Shown: in pieces, positions 1 through 7,314 of the stretch | Layout of the letters: the number at the start of each line of letters is the position of its first letter | Position numbering within the stretch: position 1 is the stretch's first letter | Source of the DNA: Candidatus Opimibacter skivensis | GTDB taxonomy: Bacteria; Bacteroidota; Bacteroidia; Chitinophagales; Saprospiraceae | DNA: 64,000 bases | Direction of reading: 5' to 3' | Assembly (NCBI GenBank): GCA_016722045.1 | Contig: JADKGY010000001.1 | Span: 868,001 to 932,000, forward strand | Made by a program: the position numbers and the translations under genes | Notes under the pieces: generated by a model | Told to the model about the DNA's origin: nothing | Databases searched by the model: none | Seen by the model: the letters and a program-made list of their open reading frames with translations, nothing else

Positions 1-1
1 T

Positions 2-1312
2 GAAACTGAGTGTACGAATACCCGTGTACAAAGTAATTTTTTTGCTATTGCTCCATTTGCAAAAATTCCGGCTGATCAGGTGTATCCATTTGCTGCTCTT
101 TCAGATATCTATAATGCCGGTTCTTGCACACAGACGAATGTGTCCCTCAATCTTACTGTAAAAAATGCAACTACGAATGAAGTTGTGTATGACAAAAATC
201 TCAGTTATGGAGCAGTAGAATCTGATTCACTGGCGCAAAACAAACTATTTCCTTCGTTAATAAATCTGCCAAAAAAAGTAGCGGATTATCTCGGCACATA
301 TCATTTGACACAAGACTTAGTGGACTATGATCCGTCGGACAATATGATTTCATTTCCATTTTCTGTAGGTGGTGACACTTTTGCACTGGAAACCGGATTT
401 ACGAGATCAGTCGCAGTGAACAATGCTTTGTATACTGCAGGCGCTCCTCTCTCTTATGTCTACGGAAATATTTTTATGCCTGTAGTTGATGCACAGCTTG
501 ATCACATCTCATGGGGTGTAAGTAATGCCACTGCTATGGCCGGAAAGACGGTTAGCATTTATCTTATCGAATGGACAGATACAAATGGTGATCAAATAGC
601 TGAAAGTGGGGAAAGAACTTTTATAGGGCTTAAAGACTACACGTTCACTGGTGCTGAAGGAGATAATGTGATCATTGACACGGAGCTTGAAAACTTTGAA
701 GATCCTCAGGCTCCTGTGGTCATGAAGGGTGGAAGGATATATATGACCGTGGTAGAGTATGTTGCCTCACTTTCTACTGATCCGCAATTTTTTCTTCTCG
801 CCAGCGATGATCATAATTATAGTGCACAGGAGTTGGCCATGGATTCAGCTGTTGCACACGGCCTGGCACCTCGACCATTATATTTCACTGTTTTGGGATT
901 TTCGCCCGATGGAAATATAGCCAACATAGACTATGAAGTCAAAGAACTAAATGTAAATGACTCAAGGATCTTTTTTGGCAATAGCATTGTGCCTGTAATC
1001 CGTATCGTCACCGTACATCAGGACACTACAAATACAAAAGATGAATTGCCAATTACGAATTTGATATCTGTCTATCCTAATCCGTCTTCAGATTGGCTCC
1101 AGGTAAAAATGGAATTTAAAAAACCATATCGGGATGTTCAACTGAGACTGCTGAATACTATCGGGCAAACTGTATTCACAAAAACATTATCGACAACATT
1201 GACTAATCACATTGAACCAATCAATGTAAGTGGACTTGCTGTTGGTAACTACATGTTACAGATTGAGACTGTGGATGGACAGCGATCGCTTCCGGTGATT
1301 GTGGTGAGATAA
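2..1312 (+). CDS. T9SS-sorted secreted protein, C-terminal part (5' end outside window)
   Basis: The reading frame is open from base 2, so the gene begins before the window. The visible 436 or so residues align along their whole length with the C-terminal half of the next gene (1488-3893), for example NTRVQSNFFAIAPFAKIP here against NTRIQTDNFAIAPFAQMP there, so the two are tandem paralogs. The last 80 residues form a type A Por-secretion sorting domain: VYPNPSSDWLQV, then LRLLNTIGQTVF, SGLAVGNYMLQIE and a basic end. Such proteins are exported by Sec, carried across the outer membrane by the type IX system and attached to or released from the surface. The middle part is beta-rich and has no enzyme motif I recognise. 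The substrate or role is unknown. Confidence 0.85.
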   Translation, partial: ETECTNTRVQSNFFAIAPFAKIPADQVYPFAALSDIYNAGSCTQTNVSLNLTVKNATTNEVVYDKNLSYGAVESDSLAQNKLFPSLINLPKKVADYLGTYHLTQDLVDYDPSDNMISFPFSVGGDTFALETGFTRSVAVNNALYTAGAPLSYVYGNIFMPVVDAQLDHISWGVSNATAMAGKTVSIYLIEWTDTNGDQIAESGERTFIGLKDYTFTGAEGDNVIIDTELENFEDPQAPVVMKGGRIYMTVVEYVASLSTDPQFFLLASDDHNYSAQELAMDSAVAHGLAPRPLYFTVLGFSPDGNIANIDYEVKELNVNDSRIFFGNSIVPVIRIVTVHQDTTNTKDELPITNLISVYPNPSSDWLQVKMEFKKPYRDVQLRLLNTIGQTVFTKTLSTTLTNHIEPINVSGLAVGNYMLQIETVDGQRSLPVIVVR

Positions 1313-1323
1313 AACTCTAATTT

Positions 1324-1373
1324 TTTTTTTAGAAGTACGGACAGGTCGCGACCTGTCCGTACTTCTAAAAAAA
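1324..1373. repeat. Perfect 50-bp palindrome, copy 1 of a shared-core element
   Basis: The two 25-bp arms are exact reverse complements with no loop, centred on CGCG at 1347-1350. The inner 28 bp (1335-1362; half-site GTACGGACAGGTCG) recur exactly at 3923-3950. The outer arms are T7-AGAA and TTCT-A7. The element lies between the two T9SS paralogs, and its RNA would be a strong hairpin followed by A residues on one strand and U residues on the other, so it may also end transcription. Confidence 0.9.
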
Positions 1374-1487
1374 TTAGTGCCCTTAATCAATGTCTTCTAC
1401 TTAACAAAAATTCATTTTGCTTTAATCCTCTTGTTATTTTCGTTATATTCAATCTTCTTTTTAAGACCAGTATTTAGTTTGAATTTG

Positions 1488-3893
1488 ATGAAAAGTCTTC
1501 TACGCATCTTTGGATTACTATTACCATTTCATTTTTGGGCATGGAGTTTATCTGCGCAGCCTGCTAATGATGATTGTGGGGGAGCATACGATGTGGTTGT
1601 TTCAGATTTTGAAGAAAATGTGATCCTGACTGCCGGTGATACCAGAGGTGCGACAGCCTCTTCCATACCTGATCAGGTGTGCTCCAACCTTTTCTATACG
1701 GATGATATCTTTTTCAAATTCAGGACCGGTTCTGTTGTTCCGCTTGAGGGTCTTTTCATAAAAGCATTTTTTGATCAGGCCAATCATCCTTCAGACGTGC
1801 CTGCAATCGGTATGGCTTTATACGAAAGCTGTGATTCAATTCAATCCCCCATACTTTGTTTTAATTCAAATGATCCAGCAGACAACCATTTTGATATATC
1901 AGGTTTTTGCCTGCTGACTAATCACACCTATTTTATCCGTGTTTGGTCCATGGGTGATGATTCTACTACTGAAGGAACGCTCCGCATGGGCATCTATTTA
2001 AATCGACCTAAAGAAAGAATACTTTGGTGGGAGACATTTGATGAAGGAATTGAGAATAATGGGTGGACAACTTATGGGAGCTGCTCTAATCCGGATTCAA
2101 ATCATAATGCAGTATTTACATTTCTTCCTCATGGAATTATTGACAAAGGAGGCTATGCAGTACCTGGTCAGTCAATCTCAGGAGTATCCTTTTGTGATGG
2201 AGCTGTTGGTGTTGACAGTGACTATAATGACAACTATGGCAGTCCTAATGGTTGGGGATCTGTGCCCTGCTCTACACCAGGTCAAAAATTTCTTATTTCT
2301 CCGGTCATATTCAGCGGAGATTGGAATGTACGCGGTTTGACCTTGACATGGATACAATCTCTTCGCCAATATCAAAGCACCTTTTTTATTTCTTATCGGT
2401 ATCGGGATTTAAGTAATGATTGGTCAAATTGGACGGACAGAAAAGTAAATCAGGAATTCGCAATTAATAGTGACTTATTTGAGAATAATTTTCAGCATTT
2501 CTTTTTGCCTGATGCTAATGGTCACGACTCGATTCAGATTCGATTTATATACAATGACAATTACTATTTCTGGGCAATTGATGATGTCAAAATAGTTGAT
2601 ACGGAATGCAGCAATACCCGAATCCAAACAGACAATTTTGCTATAGCTCCCTTTGCTCAAATGCCATCAGACCAGATAAATCCTTTTATTGGATTTGCAG
2701 AGATTTTTAATGGCGGTGCTTGCAGGCAAACAGGCGGTATGCTTAATTATACAATTCAGGACACAGCTACAAAAGAAATTGTTTACAGTCAAAATATTCA
2801 TTACGCCCCCATTGGGTCTGATTCATTCGCTGTAAATCAAATCATCCCCGCATTAGTTAATTTACCTGATCGTCCTGCTGACTACCTGGCTACCTATACT
2901 TTCACACAGGATTCTGCAGATTTTAATCCATTAGATAATGTTATTCGATATTATTTTTCAGTAGGCGGGAATACGTTTGCATTAGAAGATGGCTTTACCA
3001 GGGTCATCACAGTCAACCAGAATACCGGGGCCCCGAATGCTTACACCTATGGGAATTATTTTCACCCAGCTAAAGATGTCAAAGTTGATCATATTACATG
3101 GGGTGTATACAATTCTTCTGACATGGCTGGCAAAACAGTCAATGTAAATCTTATACAATGGTCTGACAATAATCACGATCAGATAGCTCAAAGTAGTGAA
3201 CGAAAAATTATAGGCACAAAGGAATATAATTTTTCAGGTGATGAAGAAGATATTATCAATACAGAGTTAGAAAATCCAATTGAACCTGGGAGTCAGGTGA
3301 TCATGAAAGGTGGAACGGGTTACATGGCGATGATCGAATACCAGCCTACCTTGGCCTCAGAACCTCAACTATATCTTTGGGCAAGCGATGCTCGTGATTA
3401 TACCTCTCAGCAAGTTGCCACTGACTCTGCCATTTCTTTAGGTTTAAACATTCCACCTGTTTATTTCTCAGTCCTAGGATTCTCGGCTGATGGAAATATT
3501 TCAAATATTGATTATGAGGTCCGGGAATTAAATCCAAATGATACCCGCATATATTTTGGAAATGATATCGTTCCACTGGTTCGAATCGTGACTTCAAATC
3601 CTGATACAACAAACACTGCACCTGAATTACCATCCGATAATTTAATCACCGTTTATCCAAATCCGTCTTCCGATGCGATTTTTGTTAATATGGATTTCAA
3701 AAAAACATACCAACATGTTCAGTTGAAATTGGTAAATAATGTCGGCCAAACGGTTTTCTCAAAAACACTTTCAGGTGCGATCACAAATCATCTTGAACCA
3801 ATCAATGTAAGCCATCTTGCAGCAGGTAATTATATGCTTCAGGTTGAGACACCCGATGGACAGAGATCACTTCCAGTGATTGTGATGAGATAA
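1488..3893 (+). CDS. Large secreted protein with jelly-roll-like domain and T9SS sorting domain
   Basis: I start the gene at ATG 1488, which gives about 801 residues and a clean signal peptide (MKSLLRIFGLLLPFHFW, cleavage after SAQ). An in-frame ATG at 1377 would add an unlikely 37-residue hydrophobic leader that overlaps the palindrome's downstream flank. After the signal come a PANDDCGGAYDV segment often seen at the start of Bacteroidota surface proteins, a cysteine-rich beta domain, and a choice-of-anchor or MAM-like segment ending in FWAIDDVKIVDTEC. The last 434 residues are paralogous to the preceding gene. The C-terminus (ITVYPNPSSDAIFVN to the basic end) is a type A sorting domain. It is a surface or secreted protein with no recognisable catalytic residues. 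Confidence 0.85.
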   Translation: MKSLLRIFGLLLPFHFWAWSLSAQPANDDCGGAYDVVVSDFEENVILTAGDTRGATASSIPDQVCSNLFYTDDIFFKFRTGSVVPLEGLFIKAFFDQANHPSDVPAIGMALYESCDSIQSPILCFNSNDPADNHFDISGFCLLTNHTYFIRVWSMGDDSTTEGTLRMGIYLNRPKERILWWETFDEGIENNGWTTYGSCSNPDSNHNAVFTFLPHGIIDKGGYAVPGQSISGVSFCDGAVGVDSDYNDNYGSPNGWGSVPCSTPGQKFLISPVIFSGDWNVRGLTLTWIQSLRQYQSTFFISYRYRDLSNDWSNWTDRKVNQEFAINSDLFENNFQHFFLPDANGHDSIQIRFIYNDNYYFWAIDDVKIVDTECSNTRIQTDNFAIAPFAQMPSDQINPFIGFAEIFNGGACRQTGGMLNYTIQDTATKEIVYSQNIHYAPIGSDSFAVNQIIPALVNLPDRPADYLATYTFTQDSADFNPLDNVIRYYFSVGGNTFALEDGFTRVITVNQNTGAPNAYTYGNYFHPAKDVKVDHITWGVYNSSDMAGKTVNVNLIQWSDNNHDQIAQSSERKIIGTKEYNFSGDEEDIINTELENPIEPGSQVIMKGGTGYMAMIEYQPTLASEPQLYLWASDARDYTSQQVATDSAISLGLNIPPVYFSVLGFSADGNISNIDYEVRELNPNDTRIYFGNDIVPLVRIVTSNPDTTNTAPELPSDNLITVYPNPSSDAIFVNMDFKKTYQHVQLKLVNNVGQTVFSKTLSGAITNHLEPINVSHLAAGNYMLQVETPDGQRSLPVIVMR

Positions 3894-3907
3894 TTAAAGC
3901 AATAGAA

Positions 3908-3965
3908 TTAATTTTTTTAAAGGTACGGACAGGTCGCGACCTGTCCGTACCTTTAAAAAAATTAA
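3908..3965. repeat. Perfect 58-bp palindrome, copy 2 of the shared-core element
   Basis: The arms are 29 bp each, exact reverse complements, centred on CGCG at 3935-3938. The 28-bp core is identical to that of the copy at 1324-1373, but the outer arms differ (TTAAT7AAAG here) and still pair perfectly. It ends 4 bp before the start codon of the PLP enzyme at 3970, so it could affect translation initiation as well as end transcription of the upstream gene. Confidence 0.9.
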
Positions 3966-3969
3966 CCTC

Positions 3970-5166
3970 ATGATTCATTTTGATTCCTTGACAGCCCGCG
4001 AATGGCCTGATCCTCGAACAACAAGGCCTCATATTCTTCCCATCTATGCCACTTCATCATTCGATTTTGATGATATCGAACAAGGCATAAGGATTTTTGC
4101 AAAAGAAGAAGTTGGTCACACCTACAGTCGCTACGGAAATCCTACTGTAGACGCCACTGCCGCAAAAATTGCAGCCCTCGAAGGCTATGGTACCGGCAAA
4201 GAAACTTTCGGATTGATGACCAATTCAGGCATGGCTGCTGTAGAAGTCCTCGCCGGTGGATTACTTAAACTAGGTGATAAAATTTTAACCCAACCAAATG
4301 TATACGGAGGCACAACAGAGCTTCTGCAAAAAATTGTTTCCAAAAGAGGAATAGAGGTCATCTACACAGATCTATCGGACACCGATCTGGTGAGCAGCAT
4401 ATTGTCAAAAGATCCATCTATCCGACTCGTATATCTTGAAACTCCCGCAAATCCGACCCTTGCCTGCATTGATATTGAAGCACTGGCAACAGTAGCAAAT
4501 CATTACGGCAGATGGTCTGCGATCGATAATACGTTTGCTACACCCTATCTGCAACAACCACTAAAAGCAGGTGTCAATTTTGTAATGCACTCCACAACAA
4601 AATATTTAAACGGCCATGGCAATAGTATTGCAGGTGTTGTGATCGGACAGGACCCGGATATGATGAAAAATACATTGTGGAATCACATTAAACTCATGGG
4701 TTCAAACTGCAGTCCATTCGAAGCGTGGCTTGTATACCAGGGCATGAAGACCCTTCCTCTTCGAATGGACAGACATTCTTCCAATGCACTTTTCGTTGCC
4801 GAACAACTAGAGAAGAATCCAAAAGTGAGCAAAGTAAATTACCCGGGATTGAAATCTCATCCTGATCATCTCATAGCAAAAAAGCAAATGAAAGCATTCG
4901 GTGGAATGATGAGTTTCGAATTGAAAGATGGATTGAGTGGAGTCCTTTCTGCATTGAACCGTTTAAAATTTTGTTCACTCGCACCTACATTGGGAGACGT
5001 AGACACTTTGGTTTTGCATCCGGCCACCTCATCACACCTCAAAGTAGATCCTGATATCAGAAAGAAAGCCGGCATAACAGACGGCCTTATCCGGATTTCA
5101 ATTGGCATAGAAAATCCACAGGATATTTTAGAGGATTTGATGCAGGCTATTGCACAATCAATATGA
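3970..5166 (+). CDS. Cys/Met metabolism PLP-dependent enzyme (cystathionine gamma-lyase / homoserine sulfhydrylase family)
   Basis: This 398-residue protein is a full-length fold-type I PLP enzyme of the Cys/Met metabolism family, which catalyses beta- or gamma-elimination or replacement on cysteine, cystathionine, methionine or activated homoserine. YSRYGNP (about 52-58) contacts the neighbouring subunit's cofactor, AIDNTFATPY holds the pyridine-binding Asp (about 186), and HSTTKYLNGHGN holds the Schiff-base Lys (about 211). The cysteine typical of methionine gamma-lyases is replaced in the LTQPNVYGGT segment, so a cystathionine gamma-lyase or O-acyl-homoserine sulfhydrylase is more likely. 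The exact substrate cannot be decided from sequence. It follows directly on the palindrome and seems to be a single-gene unit. Confidence 0.88.
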   Translation: MIHFDSLTAREWPDPRTTRPHILPIYATSSFDFDDIEQGIRIFAKEEVGHTYSRYGNPTVDATAAKIAALEGYGTGKETFGLMTNSGMAAVEVLAGGLLKLGDKILTQPNVYGGTTELLQKIVSKRGIEVIYTDLSDTDLVSSILSKDPSIRLVYLETPANPTLACIDIEALATVANHYGRWSAIDNTFATPYLQQPLKAGVNFVMHSTTKYLNGHGNSIAGVVIGQDPDMMKNTLWNHIKLMGSNCSPFEAWLVYQGMKTLPLRMDRHSSNALFVAEQLEKNPKVSKVNYPGLKSHPDHLIAKKQMKAFGGMMSFELKDGLSGVLSALNRLKFCSLAPTLGDVDTLVLHPATSSHLKVDPDIRKKAGITDGLIRISIGIENPQDILEDLMQAIAQSI

Positions 5167-5170
5167 ATCA

Positions 5171-5466
5171 GGGCAATTGAAAGTTTTAATTTTCTTGATC
5201 CCCCGGCTAAAAAGGGGGGGGGAAAAAAAAAAAGAGGGGAAAATTTCAAATAATAATTTTTTTTTTTTCTTTTCGAGGGGGGGGGGAGGGGGAGAAAGAA
5301 AAAGAAAGAAAAAATAATTTTTTTTTTTTTTTTTTCCCCCCGGGGGGGGAAAGGGGGAGGGGAAAGAAAGGGAAAGGGAAAAATTTTTATTTTTTTTTTT
5401 TTTTTTTCTCTGGCGGCGGGAGGAAGGGAGAAAAAGGAAGAAAACAGAAAAGTTTTTTTTTTTTTG
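5171..5466. other. Homopolymer-rich degraded tract, probably corrupted copies of the adjacent 70-bp repeat
   Basis: This tract is built from long runs of T, then C or G, then A/G mixtures. Boundaries of the type T-run to C/G-run recur near 5201, 5274, 5337, 5408 and then 5471, a spacing of about 65-73 bp, which matches the 70-bp unit of the clean array that follows. Its first part (GGGCAATTGAAAG at 5171, then CCCCGGCTAA) is nearly the repeat unit. I read it as the same array with failed consensus sequence, not as a gene or genuine low-complexity DNA. Confidence 0.6.
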
Positions 5467-5670
5467 TTATCCCCTGGCTAAAGACAGGGGCAATTGAAAG
5501 ATACAGACAGGAACATTTCAAAGATTTATTATTCTTTATCCCCCTGGCTAAAGACAGGGGCAATTAAAAGATACAGACAGGAACATTTCAAAGATTTATT
5601 ATTCTTTATCCCCCTGGCTAAAGACAGGGGCAATTGAAAGATACAGACAGGAACATTTCAAAGATTTATT
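5467..5670. repeat. Tandem array of about three 70-bp units
   Basis: CCCCTGGCTAAAGACAGGGG begins at 5471, 5541 and 5611, an exact 70-bp period. Each copy is followed by CAATTGAAAGATACAGACAG (one copy has CAATTAAAAG) and GAACATTTCAAAGATTTATT. The unit contains a hairpin (CCCCTG/CAGGGG). There are no variable spacers, so this is not a CRISPR array. No gene is seen between 5167 and 5729. Confidence 0.9.
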
Positions 5671-5682
5671 TCTTTTTAATTA

Positions 5683-5737
5683 CCACCGGATTTATCCGGT
5701 GGATAAAGATTTGAAAAAGATTTAGGGCTTTAGCCCT
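5683..5737. repeat. Two short hairpins at the 3' end of the phosphoesterase gene
   Basis: CCACCGGAT-TT-ATCCGGTGG (5683-5702) is a near-perfect inverted repeat, and AGGGCT-TT-AGCCCT (5724-5737) is a second one overlapping the stop codon of the minus-strand gene. The second resembles the GGCTAAAGACAGGG part of the neighbouring 70-bp unit. They may act as terminators for the convergent genes. Confidence 0.55.
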
Positions 5738-6233
5738 GTCTTGGACTTAACTCGATTATTCCCATATCAGAAACTTTATCACCATCAATATTAAATTTCA
5801 AAGCCGTTCTGACTTTATGAAATCCTTCTTTGCCACAAGCTCCTGGATTAAGATGAAGAAGTTTTAAATTTTTATCATAGATCACTTTTAGAATATGAGA
5901 GTGACCACACACATAGATATCCGGTTTTTGCTCCAATAAAATATTTTTTACCCTTGCTGTATATTTTCCCGGATAGCCACCGATGTGTGTCATGAATATT
6001 TTCATTTCCTCAACCTGCCATAGTTGATCGAGTGGAACATATGTTCGAAGCTCTTGACCATCAATATTTCCATATACACCTTTGAAAGGCTTTTTGAGAT
6101 CAACAAGTTGCTTGTAAACCTCCATAGTGCCGAAATCGCCTGCATGCCAGATCTCATCACAATCTTCCAGCAAAAGTTTAAGTGATTCATCTAAAAAACC
6201 ATGTGTGTCAGAAAGGAGACCTATCCTTGTCAT
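5730..6233 (-). CDS. YfcE/MJ0936-family metallophosphoesterase
   Basis: This 167-residue protein is a compact calcineurin-like phosphoesterase that hydrolyses phosphodiesters in the cytoplasm with two metal ions. All metal-binding blocks are present: SDTHG (Asp9, His11), HAGDF (Asp33), GNID (Asn56), THIGG (His83) and CGHSH (His111, His113). The length matches the YfcE family. Its start codon overlaps the stop of the upstream oxidoreductase by four bases (ATGA, 6230-6233), so the two are probably translationally coupled. The physiological substrate of the family is not known. The last codons lie inside a repeat-like hairpin, so the natural C-terminus may have been altered slightly. Confidence 0.9.
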   Translation of the reverse strand: MTRIGLLSDTHGFLDESLKLLLEDCDEIWHAGDFGTMEVYKQLVDLKKPFKGVYGNIDGQELRTYVPLDQLWQVEEMKIFMTHIGGYPGKYTARVKNILLEQKPDIYVCGHSHILKVIYDKNLKLLHLNPGACGKEGFHKVRTALKFNIDGDKVSDMGIIELSPRQG

Positions 6234-7198
6234 GGTATGCTGATGCAGACTTTTCCAAACTGTTCTCCCCTACCAACCAATGCGATGGCTTCATTCGCCT
6301 CATCAAGTGAAAAAGTATGACTTATGATAGGCTTGATTTTGTATTCATTGACGAAGTCAACCATATGCCGAAAATCATCAGGCGATCCCATCGTAGAACC
6401 CAGAATATCGAGATGCTTCCAGAATATGCGCTGAGGACTGAGGTCATTGATGTTGCCCGCTGTTCCGCCATAGATGACCATTCTTCCTGATGAATTCATA
6501 AGGGGAAGCAGTTTTGAAAATGTCGGACTACCCGCTCCGTCGATGACAATGTCAAATTTTTGATTGACTTGTTGTCCCAAATTTTTATCCCAATTATCCT
6601 TTGTGTAATTGACACCGCCTTTAGCTCCGTGAATGATGGCCATTTCTATTTTCTCATCAGAAGAAGACGTGACCCATGTTTCAATTCCTAAAGCCACACC
6701 AAATAGCAGCGCCATTGTTGCTACACCTCCACCAATACCCGTGATGAGCATTCGTTCACCTTTCTGCACCTTACCCCTTGTGAACATAGACCGATATGCA
6801 GTGACACCAGCCACAGGCAATGCTGCTGCTTCATCCCACGAAAGATGAGATGGTTTATCATAAAGATTGACCTCATGTACTTTAACATACTCAGCCAGAG
6901 TGCCATTGTCCGGCATGCCTATGATTTTAAATCCAGGCCCAAAATGCCGATTGTTATCGCCCCAGTTGATACTGGGATCGATGATGACTTCACGGTCTCC
7001 GATGATCCCCGCTCCATCACTCCCTAGAATCAAAGGAAATACGAGCCCCGGATACTTGCCCTTGGTGATCCAATAGTCACGCTTATTTAAGGCAGCTGCT
7101 TTAAGTCTGACATAAACATCCCCTATGGAAGGTAAGGTCATATCGATCTCAGCCATAGCTAGTGTTTGGCCGGGACTCCAGAGTATCATGGCATTCAT
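6230..7198 (-). CDS. MDR-superfamily (zinc-type / quinone-reductase-like) oxidoreductase
   Basis: I place the start at ATG 7198 (MNAMILWSPG), which gives about 322 residues and matches the usual beginning of the family; an in-frame ATG further upstream adds an unlikely leader. The N-terminal GroES-like domain contains LKAAALNKRDYWITKGKYPG and LGSDGAG. The Rossmann part has ITGIGGGVATMALLFG and VTSSSDEKIEMA, the NAD(P)-binding region. Two typical catalytic-zinc ligands are not evident, which fits the non-zinc quinone oxidoreductase branch. The protein probably reduces a carbonyl or enone with NADPH; the substrate is unknown. It is the first gene of a two-gene unit with the phosphoesterase. Confidence 0.85.
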   Translation of the reverse strand: MNAMILWSPGQTLAMAEIDMTLPSIGDVYVRLKAAALNKRDYWITKGKYPGLVFPLILGSDGAGIIGDREVIIDPSINWGDNNRHFGPGFKIIGMPDNGTLAEYVKVHEVNLYDKPSHLSWDEAAALPVAGVTAYRSMFTRGKVQKGERMLITGIGGGVATMALLFGVALGIETWVTSSSDEKIEMAIIHGAKGGVNYTKDNWDKNLGQQVNQKFDIVIDGAGSPTFSKLLPLMNSSGRMVIYGGTAGNINDLSPQRIFWKHLDILGSTMGSPDDFRHMVDFVNEYKIKPIISHTFSLDEANEAIALVGRGEQFGKVCISIP

Positions 7199-7284
7199 AT
7201 TAAGATATTTGTTTATGTTTAACATCAACAATCATAAAGATATCTGTATCTTTATATATGCAATCATCGTACTGCATTTTCCCC

Positions 7285-7292
7285 TAATTTTG
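7285..7292 (+). promoter_or_regulatory. Candidate -7 box (TAATTTTG) for the giant repeat gene
   Basis: The octamer matches the Bacteroidota primary-sigma -7 consensus TAnnTTTG exactly and lies 22 bases before the start codon at 7315. I could not find a convincing TTTG -33 box at 19-21 bases upstream. Confidence 0.4.
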
Positions 7293-7314
7293 TTCTTTAC
7301 TAAAGCTAATAAAA

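Noticed and set aside
1377..1487. Upstream start for the second T9SS protein
   Set aside because: It adds a second hydrophobic leader before a normal signal peptide and begins right after the palindrome.
5467..5670. CRISPR array
   Set aside because: The 70-bp units are directly adjacent and nearly identical over their whole length, with no variable spacers and no cas genes nearby.
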